Positions 46,843 to 60,685 of a stretch of DNA of 64,000 nucleotides are shown one piece after another. The notes under the pieces were generated by a model. That model searched no databases, was not told where the DNA came from, and saw nothing but the letters and a program-made list of their open reading frames with translations. Position 1 is the stretch's first letter. Each line of letters opens with the position of its first letter. This DNA is from Gamarada debralockiae (taxonomy: Eukaryota > Ascomycota > Leotiomycetes > Helotiales > Hyphodiscaceae), in NCBI GenBank assembly GCA_002803225.1, contig NXFV01002030.1, positions 31,366-95,365 on the forward strand, written 5' to 3'. Both the position numbers and the translations under genes were made by a program.

Positions 46843-47377
46843 CTAAGACAATTCGTCCGACATCTGTTCTCGAGCTAGACCATGCCATGGCTGCTCTTGA
46901 AACTTCTCCTCCTCCCAACGCTTCATAGGTTCATAGGGCTCAACTCCGTGTTCTGCTGGTGCAAGTGCATGACCCCTTTGACGAGTCGACCCGTCCTGAA
47001 TGCGTGCTGGGGTCGATGATGTTTTGGATGTTGATCCTAACGCGTGCCGAGCAGTTGTAAGGAGGTGCTGCTCTTTGCTTGGGCATTGGGGACATGTTTT
47101 TTGATTGTGCGAGGTCGATCGATGGGCGCAGGTAGTCATATTTTGGCTTTCGTCGCTTGTTGTTCTTGGAGCGTCTTGGCTCTTGAAGGTGGGATCGTAT
47201 TCCGTCTGTACAGTGTGAGCAAAGTCAAATCCTTTTGACTCTCCATTGCCGGACAGTAATATAGCTTGGTCTCACCATTGAAAGGCCTTCCTTGCCCTTC
47301 CCCAACCCTGCTGCTCCATCCTCTGCATTCCGAGTACCTCTTGCATCAGTGTGCGGAGTCTGGAAATATTTTGACAT
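46843..47377 (-). CDS. Small hypothetical protein with CxxC motif
   Basis: Exons 47276-47377 and 46843-47205, 154 residues. The intron (GTGAGA...TGTACAG, 70 nt) is phase 0 and joins MSKYFQTPHTDARGTRNAEDGAAGLGKGKEGLSM to TEYDPTFKSQDAPRTTSDESQN. The second exon contains KTCPQCPSKEQHLL, a CxxC that might bind metal, and ends EEEKFQEQPWHGLAREQMSDELS. Composition is hydrophilic and charged throughout, so the protein is likely soluble and partly disordered. Several other frames over exon 1 are also open, which lowers certainty. No family is recognised. Confidence 0.45.
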
Positions 47378-48382
47378 GTTTTTGACAGTGCGAGACTGCT
47401 TGAACTAGCAAAGAGTGTTGGTGATAGAAGGAGGAGGGAAATAGAGTGATCGGAACAGAGATATCTTGATGATTTCTGGTGACGGAGCAGTAGATATATA
47501 CCACAGCAGTTGCACATTGAGCAGAAAGCTCGAGGAATACACCTTAAATAAGGCCAACCGCATGGGCATAGAAAAGATCTGCGTCTGGACCATAGAAATC
47601 AATGTCACTTTTGTTGCTGCATCCTACCCGTGGCCAGCCCGTGTCCAGGACTACTTCTGGAGTGGAGAAGCAGCCTGGGGGGTAAAGAAAGTGATAGGTT
47701 CATTTTGACGCAGGATCGTAGCTGGTTAGACACTTAGGTACAAAGTGAGATTATCTTGTCACCAAGAACTGAGCAGCCGGTGACGGGGGGAGTGAGGGCT
47801 GGAAGCCGAAACAGTCAAAAGGGTCATTTGGGCATTTGCTCCCCTAGTTGTCTGCGAAACGCACGAACTATCCGACGCCCAACCCGTAGCCGAATGGCCC
47901 TTTTGTAAGTTAGGAGTAATAGTCTGCTTGGTAAGGATCCATTGCTGTACCTTATGTTTCTCGGGTTCCTCATACATCGTAGAATGACTTGGGGCGTTCA
48001 CGGATCGAAACTTGTATCCAATCAAGGATCAAAGTAGAGAGCGCTTCATGCGGGAGTGACAACCCTGCCCTAGTCAACAATTACACGACATGGCAGGCTT
48101 TACCGCAATGTCACTTTTGTTACTGCAGGTCGACGCGAGCGAAAGCTTGGGGGCCATTGGTCGGTTGGCGTCCAGTGAGAAGACAGCATCGTCGGACAGA
48201 CACACCAACGCGAACGTCAAGCAGCCACGAACATGGCAAGGGACTTCAGCGGGAGCGCCTCACGACTACCCACTCCACCGCTATATAGTAGATAGATCAG
48301 TAGACTTTTCTCCAGCGAGCGGTACAGAATATTTTCAATTTTCAATTTAGAATTTGATTAGAATCACAGCATAATAGCAAAT
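47378..48382. other. Intergenic, no gene seen
   Basis: About 1 kb between the divergently placed small gene and the Clr5 gene. It is of mixed composition. The 86-codon frame at 48090-48350 has no motif and is not called. Confidence 0.5.
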
Positions 48383-50391
48383 ATGGATTTTACTTCCACC
48401 CAGCCTGGTCAAATGCCACCCCCGTCGCAGCGACCTTACAAGCGAATCTCTCCCCAGAAATGGGAAGATCAATAGGATCGAATACATGAGCTCTTCATCG
48501 TACAAGATAAGACTCATACGGACGTAGTTCAGACCTTAAAAGAGTGCGATAATTTCGATGTAGGGTGAGTAGGTCATCATCAGTTAATATTGAGTTACAG
48601 TCAGCAAAATTTCATTGCCTGCAGATCATAGAATTACTGACCCTGACATATGGACGCTTCTAGAGAGAGACAGTTGAAGAGGATGACTGACAAATGGGGG
48701 TTTACCAAGAACATAACCAGCGGCGACATGCGCAAAATGGTAGGTAAACGAAAAAGAAGACAAGATGAGTTGGCAAGACCAACCAAGTTCATGCGCAGAC
48801 ACGGTGGTGGAGAATTCCGAGAGGTTGCCCAGGAAAAGCTCGACAAGTTCCAAAGCAGATTCGGCCTTAACAATGCCTCGTCCATGTCCCTATCCTCTGG
48901 TCAGTAGTATGAGTTGCTTGCTCTGAATGACAAAAGCTGACAATGAAAGGTATGCCGTCCAATATAATCTACCGCACCCCGTCGAGCCACAACCAGATTC
49001 AATATTCGGATAACTCAGGTCCACATCGCAACTCCGACCGCGAATTCAATGACTCAGTTGAACGGATCTTTGGCAACACCGAAGGGTATGAGTTAGGTCA
49101 CCAGAGAGGTTCCACCGAGTTACCCCTCAACGATCCAGATGCTACAGTTTCAAGAAAGAAATATTTTAAATTTCAAAATTCAGCGAGAGAGCTTATCTTC
49201 GAGGGAAAATATCGCCAAGCAGGGCAGAGTTATAAACTTGCAAGTCTCTGTCTTGCTGGGACTCATAAACCAGAGCGTTGGGTGGTCGTCGGATTGGAGT
49301 TCAAGGCCGCTTTGATGAAAGCAGCCGAATTTCCCGGCTGTCCACAAAGCGTTGTCGCAAGATTCGTGCAGGAACTGTCTCGATTTCTGATACGCGAGAG
49401 ACAATTGTACGCCCAGGCCAACGAAAAAGAGAGAAGCTTAGAAGAATTCAACACAACATTGACCTGTCTCAAAATGAACGCGAAATGGTTCAGCCCTCTG
49501 ATAACGCAGCAGCGGGCCTTGCAAATTTGGGTGCCTATTCTTGGACCAGACCACCCCAAGATATTGGATATGCATCGCAACATCGATATGATGAGGGTTA
49601 ATGAACCAGTGGATCTGAGTAAAGAAACCTGGCGAATTCAACCCGACGAAGACTTGTCGGGATCATTTGAGCTTGACAAAATTCCGCAGTTGAGGTCGCT
49701 TGGCAACTTGCTTCATCTCTGCGATGGCTCTCCAGAGGAATTACTCCAGAAATTTCATGCTCTTGAGAAATCCTGCATATCGAACGACCAGATCAAGCGA
49801 GACCTTGCACTACTAAAATACGGTAGATCTAGGTCCTTCCTAGGGGGGTACTATTCTTTCCTCAGAAGGTTCAACGATGCTGAAAAAGCCTTCCAGGAGA
49901 GCCAGCGATACATGAAGTACGAAGATTGTGTGGAGATAAAACTTCACCGCATACTATGGTATGCCGAGCATAAAACCAGACTTCAGGACGACGAAGGTGT
50001 GGGAATGCTTATAAAACAAGCGCACGACATATTCATGGCAAATGACCGGCCCACGGAGTTTATCCTTGCTCATTTCCCGGACCGATTCTATTACCTCTGC
50101 AAGGCTGCTACTAAACGGGTTCCCATCGACGAGGTGCTGAACGAGCCCTTAGACGACAGCCCCTCCGAACGTCACCAAATCGGCAGTAGTCCTACGTCTA
50201 TTCACCGCAGTATTGCGGATAGACCTCATTCGCCAATTACGAGCCTAATTCAATCTCCAGAGAGGCTGTTCCCACTGACTCCAAGAGGTTTCAATTCTGC
50301 AATCGACGTCGAGACTTGGCGCCAATTCGTGGACTTTTCCCCTTCAATTGATGGCCTCCAAATGAGCCGCAATCAAAGTATTGCCCAGTAG
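48383..50391 (+). pseudogene. Clr5-domain gene with one in-frame TAG
   Basis: Exons 48383-48564, 48664-48899 and 48950-50391 join with consistent phase into 620 codons. Codon 31, however, is TAG (48473-48475), inside the Clr5 domain: KRISPQKWEDQ, stop, DRIHELFIVQDKTHTDVVQTLKECDNFDVG, then ERQLKRMTDKWGFTKNI after the first intron. Clr5 domains sit at the N-terminus of fungal proteins with TPR-like helical tails, and the long third exon fits this (SARELIFEGKYRQAGQSYKLASLCLAG...). No other lesion is seen, so the gene is either very recently disabled, uses a downstream start, or is read through. CAG to TAG would be a single C-to-T change. The donor at 48900 (GTCAGT) is weak; the alternative GTATGA creates a stop. 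Confidence 0.75.
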
Positions 50392-52210
50392 TGAGCAATT
50401 TCAGTAGTAGCTAGGCATCATGGCGTTCCGTTTGAGTTTGGAAGGAGAGTGGCTATCCAACCAGGTGGATTGGTTTATCAGGAACTATGCACGAAAACGA
50501 GGGGTAGTTGAGTTTGTGGAGTATTCGTGGCATTCAAATTTAAGTACCTTTGGGATTTTCGAGCAGGACCAAAAGGCTGGCGTGACTACATTGGATCTTT
50601 CCGGTGTGTTGGATTTCAAGAATTTCGAATATCCAAGTACAGTTCTACACCAAAAATCAAGATAATTAAGAGAGTATTCATGAAGTTACAATGGCTTCAA
50701 AATCTGTAAGGTTATGATGGACCAGCGCTGTCTTGTAGTGCCTTGACAGCCTAGCTTTCGCTGTTTCCTCTTATTTTATTGTCAGATCAGACCTCGATTT
50801 CGTCATATTATACAGTCAGTACTAACCCCAGTATTCCCTTCAAATCCTCTACAAACAGCTATTCTGACTTTTTATTTTTTATTTTTTTAACCCTTCGACC
50901 TATTGCTTTTCTTAAGTTAAAATAGCTAAAACAACATTTCCCGCTCGTAGGGGAAACTAATATATGCATTTTCATTCTGCAATCGAGATATGGTTTAGAG
51001 AGACACTACGCCACAATTGCAGATGCATGTAATTCCCTTCTGTGTAAGCAACTTTTGGGGTCACATGTGCAGAAGTGTACAGAAAATTTGGCTGAATCTG
51101 CCTCGTCGCATCACACTCACCGCAATCTCCATTTTCCACATTTCCCCTCCTGAGACTTTCAAGTTTCAACATCCAACAACGTCCTCCACGATGAACATAC
51201 TCGTCTGCTTTACCCAAGCTCACCTAAATATGGCGAATCATTTGTATTGGCCTAGTTCGAGGCGCGGATGACGAAGCTCAGGGCTCCAGGGAGCGCGCAA
51301 GCGACACAAGCCGTAGGCGACGGGATTAGGATAGAAGTAATAGAACCTGCGACGAGTAGGCGGGAATCACAATGTCTAATTTCATCCTATCTGCCTCTTT
51401 GACTCGGAAAGGCGATCTGGATATGAATATTCTAGGTGCGATATCGTTGTTGCACATTTTGTCACTGTCAAATGAATGCTTTCTTGTCGTCACGGCCATG
51501 TATGCATGAATCTAGCCACGGCGAGAAACGTGCTCGCCGCCCAGAGATAGAAATCAAATCATTGAGATCCTCTAAGTTTGAACTTGGATCCAAAAATACA
51601 ATCCTATACTTCAACTCCAGCCAAGCACGTAGCGAACGGCCTTTCCGTATGTTGCTATGGTATCATCTCTAGCGCCTTTCCTCTCGACTTGTATCTCTGG
51701 GAATCGAATTTGTGAGCTGGTGTATTATTTTCAAAATATGGCCGAAATTGTCATATATTCCACTTCTTACGACAATATCCACTGGTTATTGCCATTCATA
51801 AGATAGGGTAATAGACACAAGAAGGAGATTACTGACAGTAAGTTTATATGCGGACTAAGGCCCGAAACCTAGGATCGAAAGGACCCTACCCATGTGGCCA
51901 TACGGTAATATCGATGTATGACAATATGGTCGGAAATGGCTATATTCGTATTTTGAAAATGATACACCACCTCTGGAAGATGATTACAGAATTCGTCCAT
52001 TTTCTCAAGCTCAGAAGATACAAACTCCAGGCGTGCCATCAAATCAGTGCCATATGACTAGGTTGGGATCTTTCAACGTTGGCGTAGTGAGTGACGGGAC
52101 GATCTTGAAGATACCTCCACAGCCGAAGAAGGGCACACCATTAGTATCAGTGTTTATTTGAGAAATTGAGGCAACACCATAAACGCATACGACGGAGAAG
52201 GAGGCAACGG

Positions 52211-52246
52211 GGCTCGAACACATTACTCTCCAAACCTGTATAGCCA
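52211..52246 (-). repeat. Possible tRNA-like A/B box pair (SINE-like)
   Basis: On the minus strand, TGGCTATACAGG (52246-52235) resembles a Pol III A box. GTTCGAGCC (52219-52211), 15 bases further on, resembles a B box. The T-arm would not fold as a real tRNA, so at best this is a tRNA-derived SINE head. No tail or second copy was found in the window. Confidence 0.2.
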
Positions 52247-52283
52247 CACCCTCTCATGGAATACTTCAAGCAACAACCGATAT

Positions 52284-52726
52284 CAGATGTGCGTGGACTG
52301 CTCGTCCGATGTCCCACTCAAAACTCTGCGCTCCGCTCTCAATCGCTAACATTCCCTCCGTAGTGATCTCTTTAGGGTTTTTTTAGTCCAACAAATGATG
52401 AAGTCGAAGGCGCTGATCGTTACTAATAACAATACAATGGATAAAGGTTTAGAGATCATGAGCCCGAAGGTCGTGTGTGGATGATTCGAGGGTATGGCAC
52501 TCTTCACACATTCGACATAAAGCGTTATTTTTTCTTGTAGTAGAATTCGACACACTGCGTCGAAGTAACCATTCACGATTCGAGCCGCCCGGCAGTGTGC
52601 CTTGATATATTCAACGTTGTTCTTCCTGAACAGCACTCGAACCCTTCGTCTGACGGTCTGTTGGAAGATGTCACAACCACTCAGCATTGAATGGACTTGT
52701 CATGTGTAGCCATCGCCGCTTCCTTG
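52284..52726 (-). pseudogene. Scrambled fragments similar to LPD1
   Basis: Four short stretches resemble separate parts of the nearby LPD1 gene. 52284-52372 matches the 3' coding end (around 53325-53425, including TGTGCGTG, TCGTCC and AATCGCTAAC). 52386-52412 (CCAACAAATGATGAAGTCGAAGG) matches exon 3 at about 54770-54790 but on the opposite strand. 52586-52665 (ATTCAACGTTGTTCTTC core) matches about 54690-54760. 52696-52726 (GTAGCCATCGCCGCTTCCTT) matches 53285-53310. Order and orientation differ from the gene and there are many differences, so no product is possible. Confidence 0.65.
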
Positions 52727-53260
52727 GGTACTGGAGTCAAAATCGGCGTGACGTGCTTCCGATGTGTTTACCAAACGCTCCCGTTTGGGAGTCTGCTCGA
52801 GAGCTCTTTCAAACGATTTAAGACAGTGATTGTAGTAGATGATTGGGTTATCCTAGGGAGGCCGTTGAAGTCCTAGACTACAGCGGGTTTATTGATTCAA
52901 TCATTTATTGCAGTTGCAGGCTTGAGGCAGATTGCTGGCTGTGGCCGAACGAATGAGAGAGTTCCTCAAGGGTCGGACGCCGCAAAAAGCCGCTGATTGC
53001 ATTTGATTGATGAGACGAGGAGATTCAAAAGCCCCAACTTTGGCATGAACCGCAATTGTTCATTTGAAAGAGGAGATTCTGAACCTAGCCCTAGGTATGA
53101 ACGCATGAGAGAGCAATCTGGCATGTTAGTACGAATTCCAGTTATTCATAGAATATAAACAATTCAAAAAGGAGGATATTGCGGACACCATGAATTGCCC
53201 ATTGTATTTGGACGACTGAATTATGCTATTTTACAGGGGAATCTCGAGCTCAATCCATAC

Positions 53261-55445
<2,185 letters not shown>

Positions 55446-56511
55446 TGTGTCTGGAGATGTAGTTGCTTTGGATGGGAGAAATTCTGGGTTCCGTTTTGGT
55501 GAGGCATATCGCGGCGAATTTCACCGAGGCGACCACGTGATTCTCTACGGTGGCCTGGCTATTTAGCGAAAAGTCCCATATTCATAATCTCTCACTCTTT
55601 TTGAAAGCTTGTGTGGATATGGTTTATTCTTTGAGGCGCTCTCCCTTCGTGGATACTTTTACTTCTGCACTTGATCTCGGTCTCTTGCTGCGATTGCACA
55701 ATTACTCCAGGATCTTCGAAGTCTCAACCTCCTGCTGCCCTGTCCTACCCAACTATTTCCGGCTGCGTATACATAACGGATGGAATACGCCGTAGTTGAC
55801 GTGACCATATCTTGCTACTATTCCCTCTGTATCTCGTGTCTTTTAGACTACGGACATGGCAGATATCAATCTCTCAATCAAGTGGAGCGACTGAACCGGC
55901 TATGATACGTTTAGTGTTAGTGGATGCATCGTCTCTGTATAGATATAACCTGAATCGTCACCTTCTGTCATTCAGCCATATAAGGAACTCACCTTCAATT
56001 GCTCAATTGAACTGAGCTTTCAGAATTCATGTTCCTTCACTAAATTAGTTAGCTAATATCCCAAGTATTTAAGCTGTATTAGTCGTAAAGGTGAGTAAAA
56101 TAGTAATGTCTTCTCTCTTTGAAATTCTGGATTTTAATCACTAAGACTATGAGAAAGTCCCGAAAGACCCTACTGCCATGAAATGCAAGGTTGTGACCAG
56201 GGTCTTCACTTGGGCTCAGATCCCAGGTGATGTGACAGGAAAGGGTGCAATGGCAATGGAAATAGGAACAGTGGACTCTTGTTAAGTTAACAAACGAGCC
56301 GAACCTACAATTTGTTTAGTGGTCTCTGCCTTGTCTCAGTTAGTCAGGTAGTTTTGTAACGGCATGGAGGGTGAAATTGTACTAATTCTCCTGAATTCAG
56401 AAGGGACTGTACTCACTAGGTTAGAACAATTTCGAGATGGGTTATATGTAGAAATCAAGCTCAGTATGTACCTATTACTGATATAATGTCATTCGTCTCG
56501 AAATCTCTTGT
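55446..56511. other. Intergenic, LPD1 promoter side
   Basis: About 1.07 kb. The first 250 bases include the LPD1 leader. An LPD1-like spliced fragment sits at 55721-55811. From 56000 the DNA is AT-rich without features. Confidence 0.55.
55721..55811 (-). pseudogene. LPD1 fragment lacking the last intron
   Basis: The segment CCTCCTGCTG...CCTACCC...GCGTATACATAACGGATGGAA follows LPD1 exon 5 (53560-53622 on the plus strand). It then passes directly into TACGCCGTAGTTGACGTGACCATATC, which corresponds to the end of exon 4 (53741-53770). The 118-nt intron is absent at the exact junction apart from a one- or two-base difference. The fragment has no frame of its own. It could be a retro-copy or a duplicate made before the intron existed. 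Confidence 0.7.
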
Positions 56512-57435
56512 TTAAGCATGCTGCGATACTTGCTCGACCAACTTCTGCAAGAAACGCATCCTAATCCGCTCTAATCTTGCAAAGACGGGTAACACTTCCT
56601 CCCTAGATCGTAGAGAATCTCTAATAATATTCCAACGATTAATTCCCGAGCCTCCGATTTTACAAAGGTCATTAAACTTGAGATCGACCCCACGTAGTAT
56701 CCGCAGAGGAGCCAAGTGCTGCTTCAAAACCGCTCTAAATAGCTTGCCGCGATCCTCGAGAGTAAAATCGATTACCGCGGGCATCCGACGCGTGGAGGGT
56801 GCGACCTCGTGAAGAGTGACCTGGCGGAGCTCGTATGAGCCCGTCACGAAACACTCTGAAATCAAGGTTGTTCCGGGCAGCGGCAACGGTAACGGTAACG
56901 GGCGAAGTGCCGAGTCTAAAGTTGATTGCACGCCCGGGTTCCAGGGCCACCGCATATTTATGGCGATGTGCAATGAGCGGACGAAACGGAAGACTGGCGG
57001 CAATTTGTTGGCAATTGCATTATCCAGGTCTTCTGTGCAAAACTTCACGCCGAGAAAGTAACAATAGCATCCTGTTACGTACATCCCGAAGCGTGCGGTA
57101 CCATAGAACATGCCAATGACTTCATCGTGGATCTGCCGGTTTATGCGGAGGATGGCTGGACAGCAGGGCTGCTTGTCATGTCGGACAGGACGGCGATCGG
57201 GAGGTCCTCCCTTGTCGCTGTACCAGTAGCCTGGTACGTGATCGTTGGGAACAAGGTGTTCGTAGATTGCAGTTCGGAGCTCGATAGGCAGACCAAGGAA
57301 CGAAGTTTGTTTGCGAGGGTCCGCGATATTCGGTTGTCCATGCTGATGGAGAACCGCGGACTTGTTGGTGGATTAGCAGCTGTGAGCTAGACTCTAGGCG
57401 CGTAAAAATCGAGGAGAGCTTACGTTTATGCTCAT
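56512..57435 (-). CDS. Hypothetical protein, fungal F-box-like (LGLPIELRTAIYEHL)
   Basis: A large exon 56512-57360 with a 12-nt first exon 57424-57435 (MSIN), joined by an intron with GTAAGC donor, GCTAATCC branch and ACAAG acceptor; 286 residues. The product reads SAVLHQHGQPNIADPRKQTSFLGLPIELRTAIYEHLVPNDH, then CCPAILRINRQIHDEVIGMFYGTARFGMYV. This is the classic pair (LPxELRxxIYxxL and ILRxNRQIxxEVxxxFYGTxxF) of a very large family of fungal hypothetical proteins. The C-terminus contains beta-rich and helical segments without known function. An alternative start is the ATG of MFYGTARF at 57111, but that would cut the conserved opening. The tiny first exon is the weakest part. Confidence 0.65.
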
Positions 57436-58040
57436 GTTAGTGCGATGGATGATGGACTGGCTAGCACACGGAGTAAAGGCTGAGTAGAGGCCTTTTGGCA
57501 GCTGATAGTTGTAGTTTGCTTAGGTATGGAGGTATGTTGTAGAGATTCTAGTGCACACTACGACCAAAATTAATACCTGAATTTGACTTTATGCCTTAGG
57601 CCTAATTTTCTTCAAGGATTTGCCCTTGTGTTACATGAGCTGTCCACTGGGTGCAAGTCAAGGACCCTCGAGGATAGGGACCAACCATTACAGTTTTACA
57701 GACAAGTGAGATATCCCAATAAACATCCAATCCAAATGAGTTTGTTCGCCGAAGGAATAGGAATAAACCTTGAATTTTATGACCAAAGCGCCCTCTGTCC
57801 CGCCCGTATGTAACCGTCAAGGTACGGACGTACCCCTGAAGCTCTCCTTCCAGACCTTCTTTTGGGAGCCACTGTTTGATTACAATTTGAGGCTATCGAC
57901 CTTACATGGAATCTTGTAGTGGAAAGTGGTTGATAATCATAGTCGACGAAGGTCGAAGGCAACTCCTAAGGGGCAATCGCATGTGGTCGACGTCTGGAAA
58001 GCTCATGGAATAGCATTTATTAAGCCTAGGTATGTTCCAA
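57436..58040. other. Intergenic, no gene seen
   Basis: About 600 bases between the start of the F-box-like gene and the SGD1 stop. Frames at 57583-57820 on both strands are without motif. Confidence 0.5.
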
Positions 58041-60685
58041 TCAATCCTTCACAGTATCAATGGCAACCAAAGTCTCAAGGCAATCTCCAGCAACTTTACA
58101 AGCCCACTTTACCGTAGCCTTCTCGTCCTTGCCACCCGCAATATCCGTCTTACCCACAACCTTCTTCAAGAAGTACTGCAGTCCCCTAACCAACTGCGGC
58201 GAATCCTTGACTTTCGTAAGGATATTGACAACCACCTCTTCATCCCTTCCACTCTTCGACTGCTTTTGAGATTGCAAAAAGATGGTGATCATCATGACCT
58301 CCAAGAAAGTCTTTGTCTTAGACTGGAGATACATCAAGTTGAGTTTCTTAAGCACACCAAGACCAAGGCCACCCTCAACTATGATGGTTCCAAACATCTT
58401 TGCCAGATTAACTAGATGTCTCATATCCAGATCATCCTCATTATCTTCTTCTGGAACATCGTCTTCATCATCTGATTCACCCATCCTTCTGAAGAGATCC
58501 CACAAGCTAAATTGAAAAGACTTCTTGAGTCTGACATCCCCACAAAGCTTCTTCGCAATCAGCGCGTAATAAGGATTATAGCTCTTCTCGGCTCCCGCAC
58601 AATGAATGAGCACTTTGGGAATCTCGTACTCTTGTTTCTTCTTCAGACTGAGCTTCATCAATCGTAAATGGGCATCCTGGCAATCGGATGCGGACATAAT
58701 CGCCACGAATATAGCACGACGAACATCTGTATTCATGCGTTGTTCTCTGGCGAGTTGGACGAGATCCGATGTCCCGCTCTCTTCGGCGGGAAGTCCTTCG
58801 CCTCTGCCAGACATCTCGGCGACAGAGTCAAGCTTTTCCTCTGCAGATGGTCCTGACCAACTGGCGCCCACAAGCCACCATTTCCCCTTCTTATCAGACT
58901 CTTGGATATCCTTAAGCCCTATCCGTAGCGGTTCGCTACCCTTGATGCTTCGTTTGTTGAGTGTTCCAAGAGTCTTCTTCATGCGGATCGTGTGCTCAGA
59001 GGTGACAGCTGATGCTGCTCCACCAGTCTTCATCTTATTGTTCTTGAGATCGTTGATCGTTTCAATCATGAATTTCGTGCGGATTGATATGTTTTCCTCG
59101 CCAACAGCCGCAACCGCGGGTCGGAGCATTGACACAATGTCCTTCAATGACGACGGATCGTCGGATCGTAGTTGTGGGCCAGATGTCCGAATAATCTTCA
59201 ACAGTAGTTCAGCGTTCAATTCCGAAAGCTTACCCAAGAAGAGCCGGATATAATCGAAGATCAGGTTGCTTCCAACAACCTGGAAGTTGTACATTTCTGA
59301 AAGTAGCATGATAAGATTCGAAGTCTCTTTACTAATATCAGATGTCGAAGCAGCTGACCCATCTTGGCTGGCGGCAGTTGCTCTTGTATAGTGTTCGTCG
59401 AAGAGCTCAACGATGCGTTGGATGACTTGGGCCCCGAAGTCTGTCCCAATGATCTTGTATATAGCAGCAATGAATCCAGCTGGCAGAATGATGAGCGTAT
59501 CTGGTAAACTTGTAGGCTCACAGACTGATGTTAAGAGAAGATCCACCAGCGTCGATGTCACATGTTGACGAGCGTTGTCCCGGTAGAGCTTTTCAATTTC
59601 TGCCAGGATAGAGATCAAGTTGGCCTCCGTCAACCTATTGACCAGGCCTTGAGTTTGCCGACGTAGACGGATCAATGCCTCAGAATCCGAGAAAGCAGGC
59701 TGTCGTAAAGATGGTGGAATGTACTTCACGACATCGCCACCAATCGTGGGAGCAACATACGGATTCTCGCGGACCCGTGGAGCTTGAGGCGCAGAATCAT
59801 CATTCTCATCCGAGCCAAAGCCATCAAAATCGTTTTCCGCATCTAATTCCTCTTGCTCGCTTCCTAGCTGACTGTAGTCCTCTTCTGAAACATCATCTGG
59901 GAATTCCGGTCCATCCGACGACATATCAGATGCTCCATCATCGTCATCGGCCTCATCTCCCTCTTCTGAAGTTTCTCCTTCAACTTCTACCTCCTCCAGC
60001 TCATCCTCGTCCATCATATCGACTTCTTTGCTCGTGGCTAACTTTCGCGCTTTCCTGCGCTTCTGTTTGAGCCAGTTTTCCCCCTCAGCCTTTCTTTTCT
60101 TCCTTTCCTGTGTATCCGAGTCCTCCCCATCGTCCAGCCCATCCAAAAGATCGTCCAGGCCGTCATCCTTAAAAGATTGTGGCAATTTCTTCTTCCCTTT
60201 CAACCCCAACTTCCTCTCCAAAGCAGCAATCTCCTCATCATCCTCGTCCAACTTCTGCTTTACAGCCCTTGGGATTTTTGCAGGGGGTGATATCGAGCGG
60301 GAGCCCTTAAGAGGAATAGGGCCTGCCTTCTTCGCAGTCTTCAAGATCGACTTAGGTTTCGGCGGGGAATCTTCGAGATCCTCTGGCAAAGGCTTCTTGT
60401 GCGGAAGCGGCTTCTCAATGTGCGCATTAATATCCCCCCTATGCTGTGACTTAAATCTCTTCTGTGGAGGAGGACCCCTTCTCAGAGCTTTCTTCTCGAT
60501 CCGTGCAGCTTTTCGAGTTTCCTTTCGAGTGCCAGCGCGAACATGGGACTTTCGACCTCCAGAAAGTACATCTGCAAGCAGCATTAGCATATATCCCACA
60601 GTGATTAGTGAAAATAATTACCTTGCCCCCCAAGCTCCTCCACCAATCTAGCCGGTAGCTTTAAAATATTTTCTTTCTGCCCCAT
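58041..60685 (-). CDS. SGD1: SGD1/NOM1 ribosome-biogenesis protein (MIF4G and MA3)
   Basis: Exons 60622-60685 and 58041-60571, 864 residues; the 50-nt intron (GTAATT...TTGCAG) joins MGQKENILKLPARLVEELGGQ to DVLSGGRKSHVRAGTRKETRKAAR. The N-terminal third is highly charged, with Lys-rich nucleolar-type stretches and an acidic run (DEDELEEVEVEGETSEEGDEADDDDGASDMSSD). A MIF4G domain starts near YIPPSLRQPAF and LRRQTQGLVNRLTEANLISILAEIEKLYRDN. An MA3 domain lies in the last third (DVRRAIFVAIMSASDCQDAHLRLMKLSLKKKQEYEIPKVLIHCAG). This is the architecture of yeast Sgd1 and human NOM1, nucleolar partners of the helicase Fal1/eIF4AIII needed for 18S rRNA maturation. Divergent from SRP14, with only 155 bases between start codons. 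Confidence 0.94.

Larger units (their letters stand above)
50392..53260. other. Intergenic 2.9 kb with LPD1 fragments
   Basis: The 82-codon frame at 50420-50665 just after the Clr5 gene has no motif. The region 50700-52200 is AT-rich and featureless apart from a possible Pol III box pair at 52211-52246. Rearranged pieces similar to LPD1 lie at 52284-52726. The last 300 bases are the LPD1 3' flank. Confidence 0.55.

Noticed and set aside
12870..47377. Secondary-metabolite cluster around the P450 and desaturase
   Set aside because: No polyketide synthase, peptide synthetase, terpene synthase or pathway transporter is present; the P450 and desaturase are 26 kb apart with housekeeping genes between.
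50420..50665. 82-codon frame just after the Clr5 gene
   Set aside because: No continuation of the Clr5 protein and no motif; not enough to call a gene.
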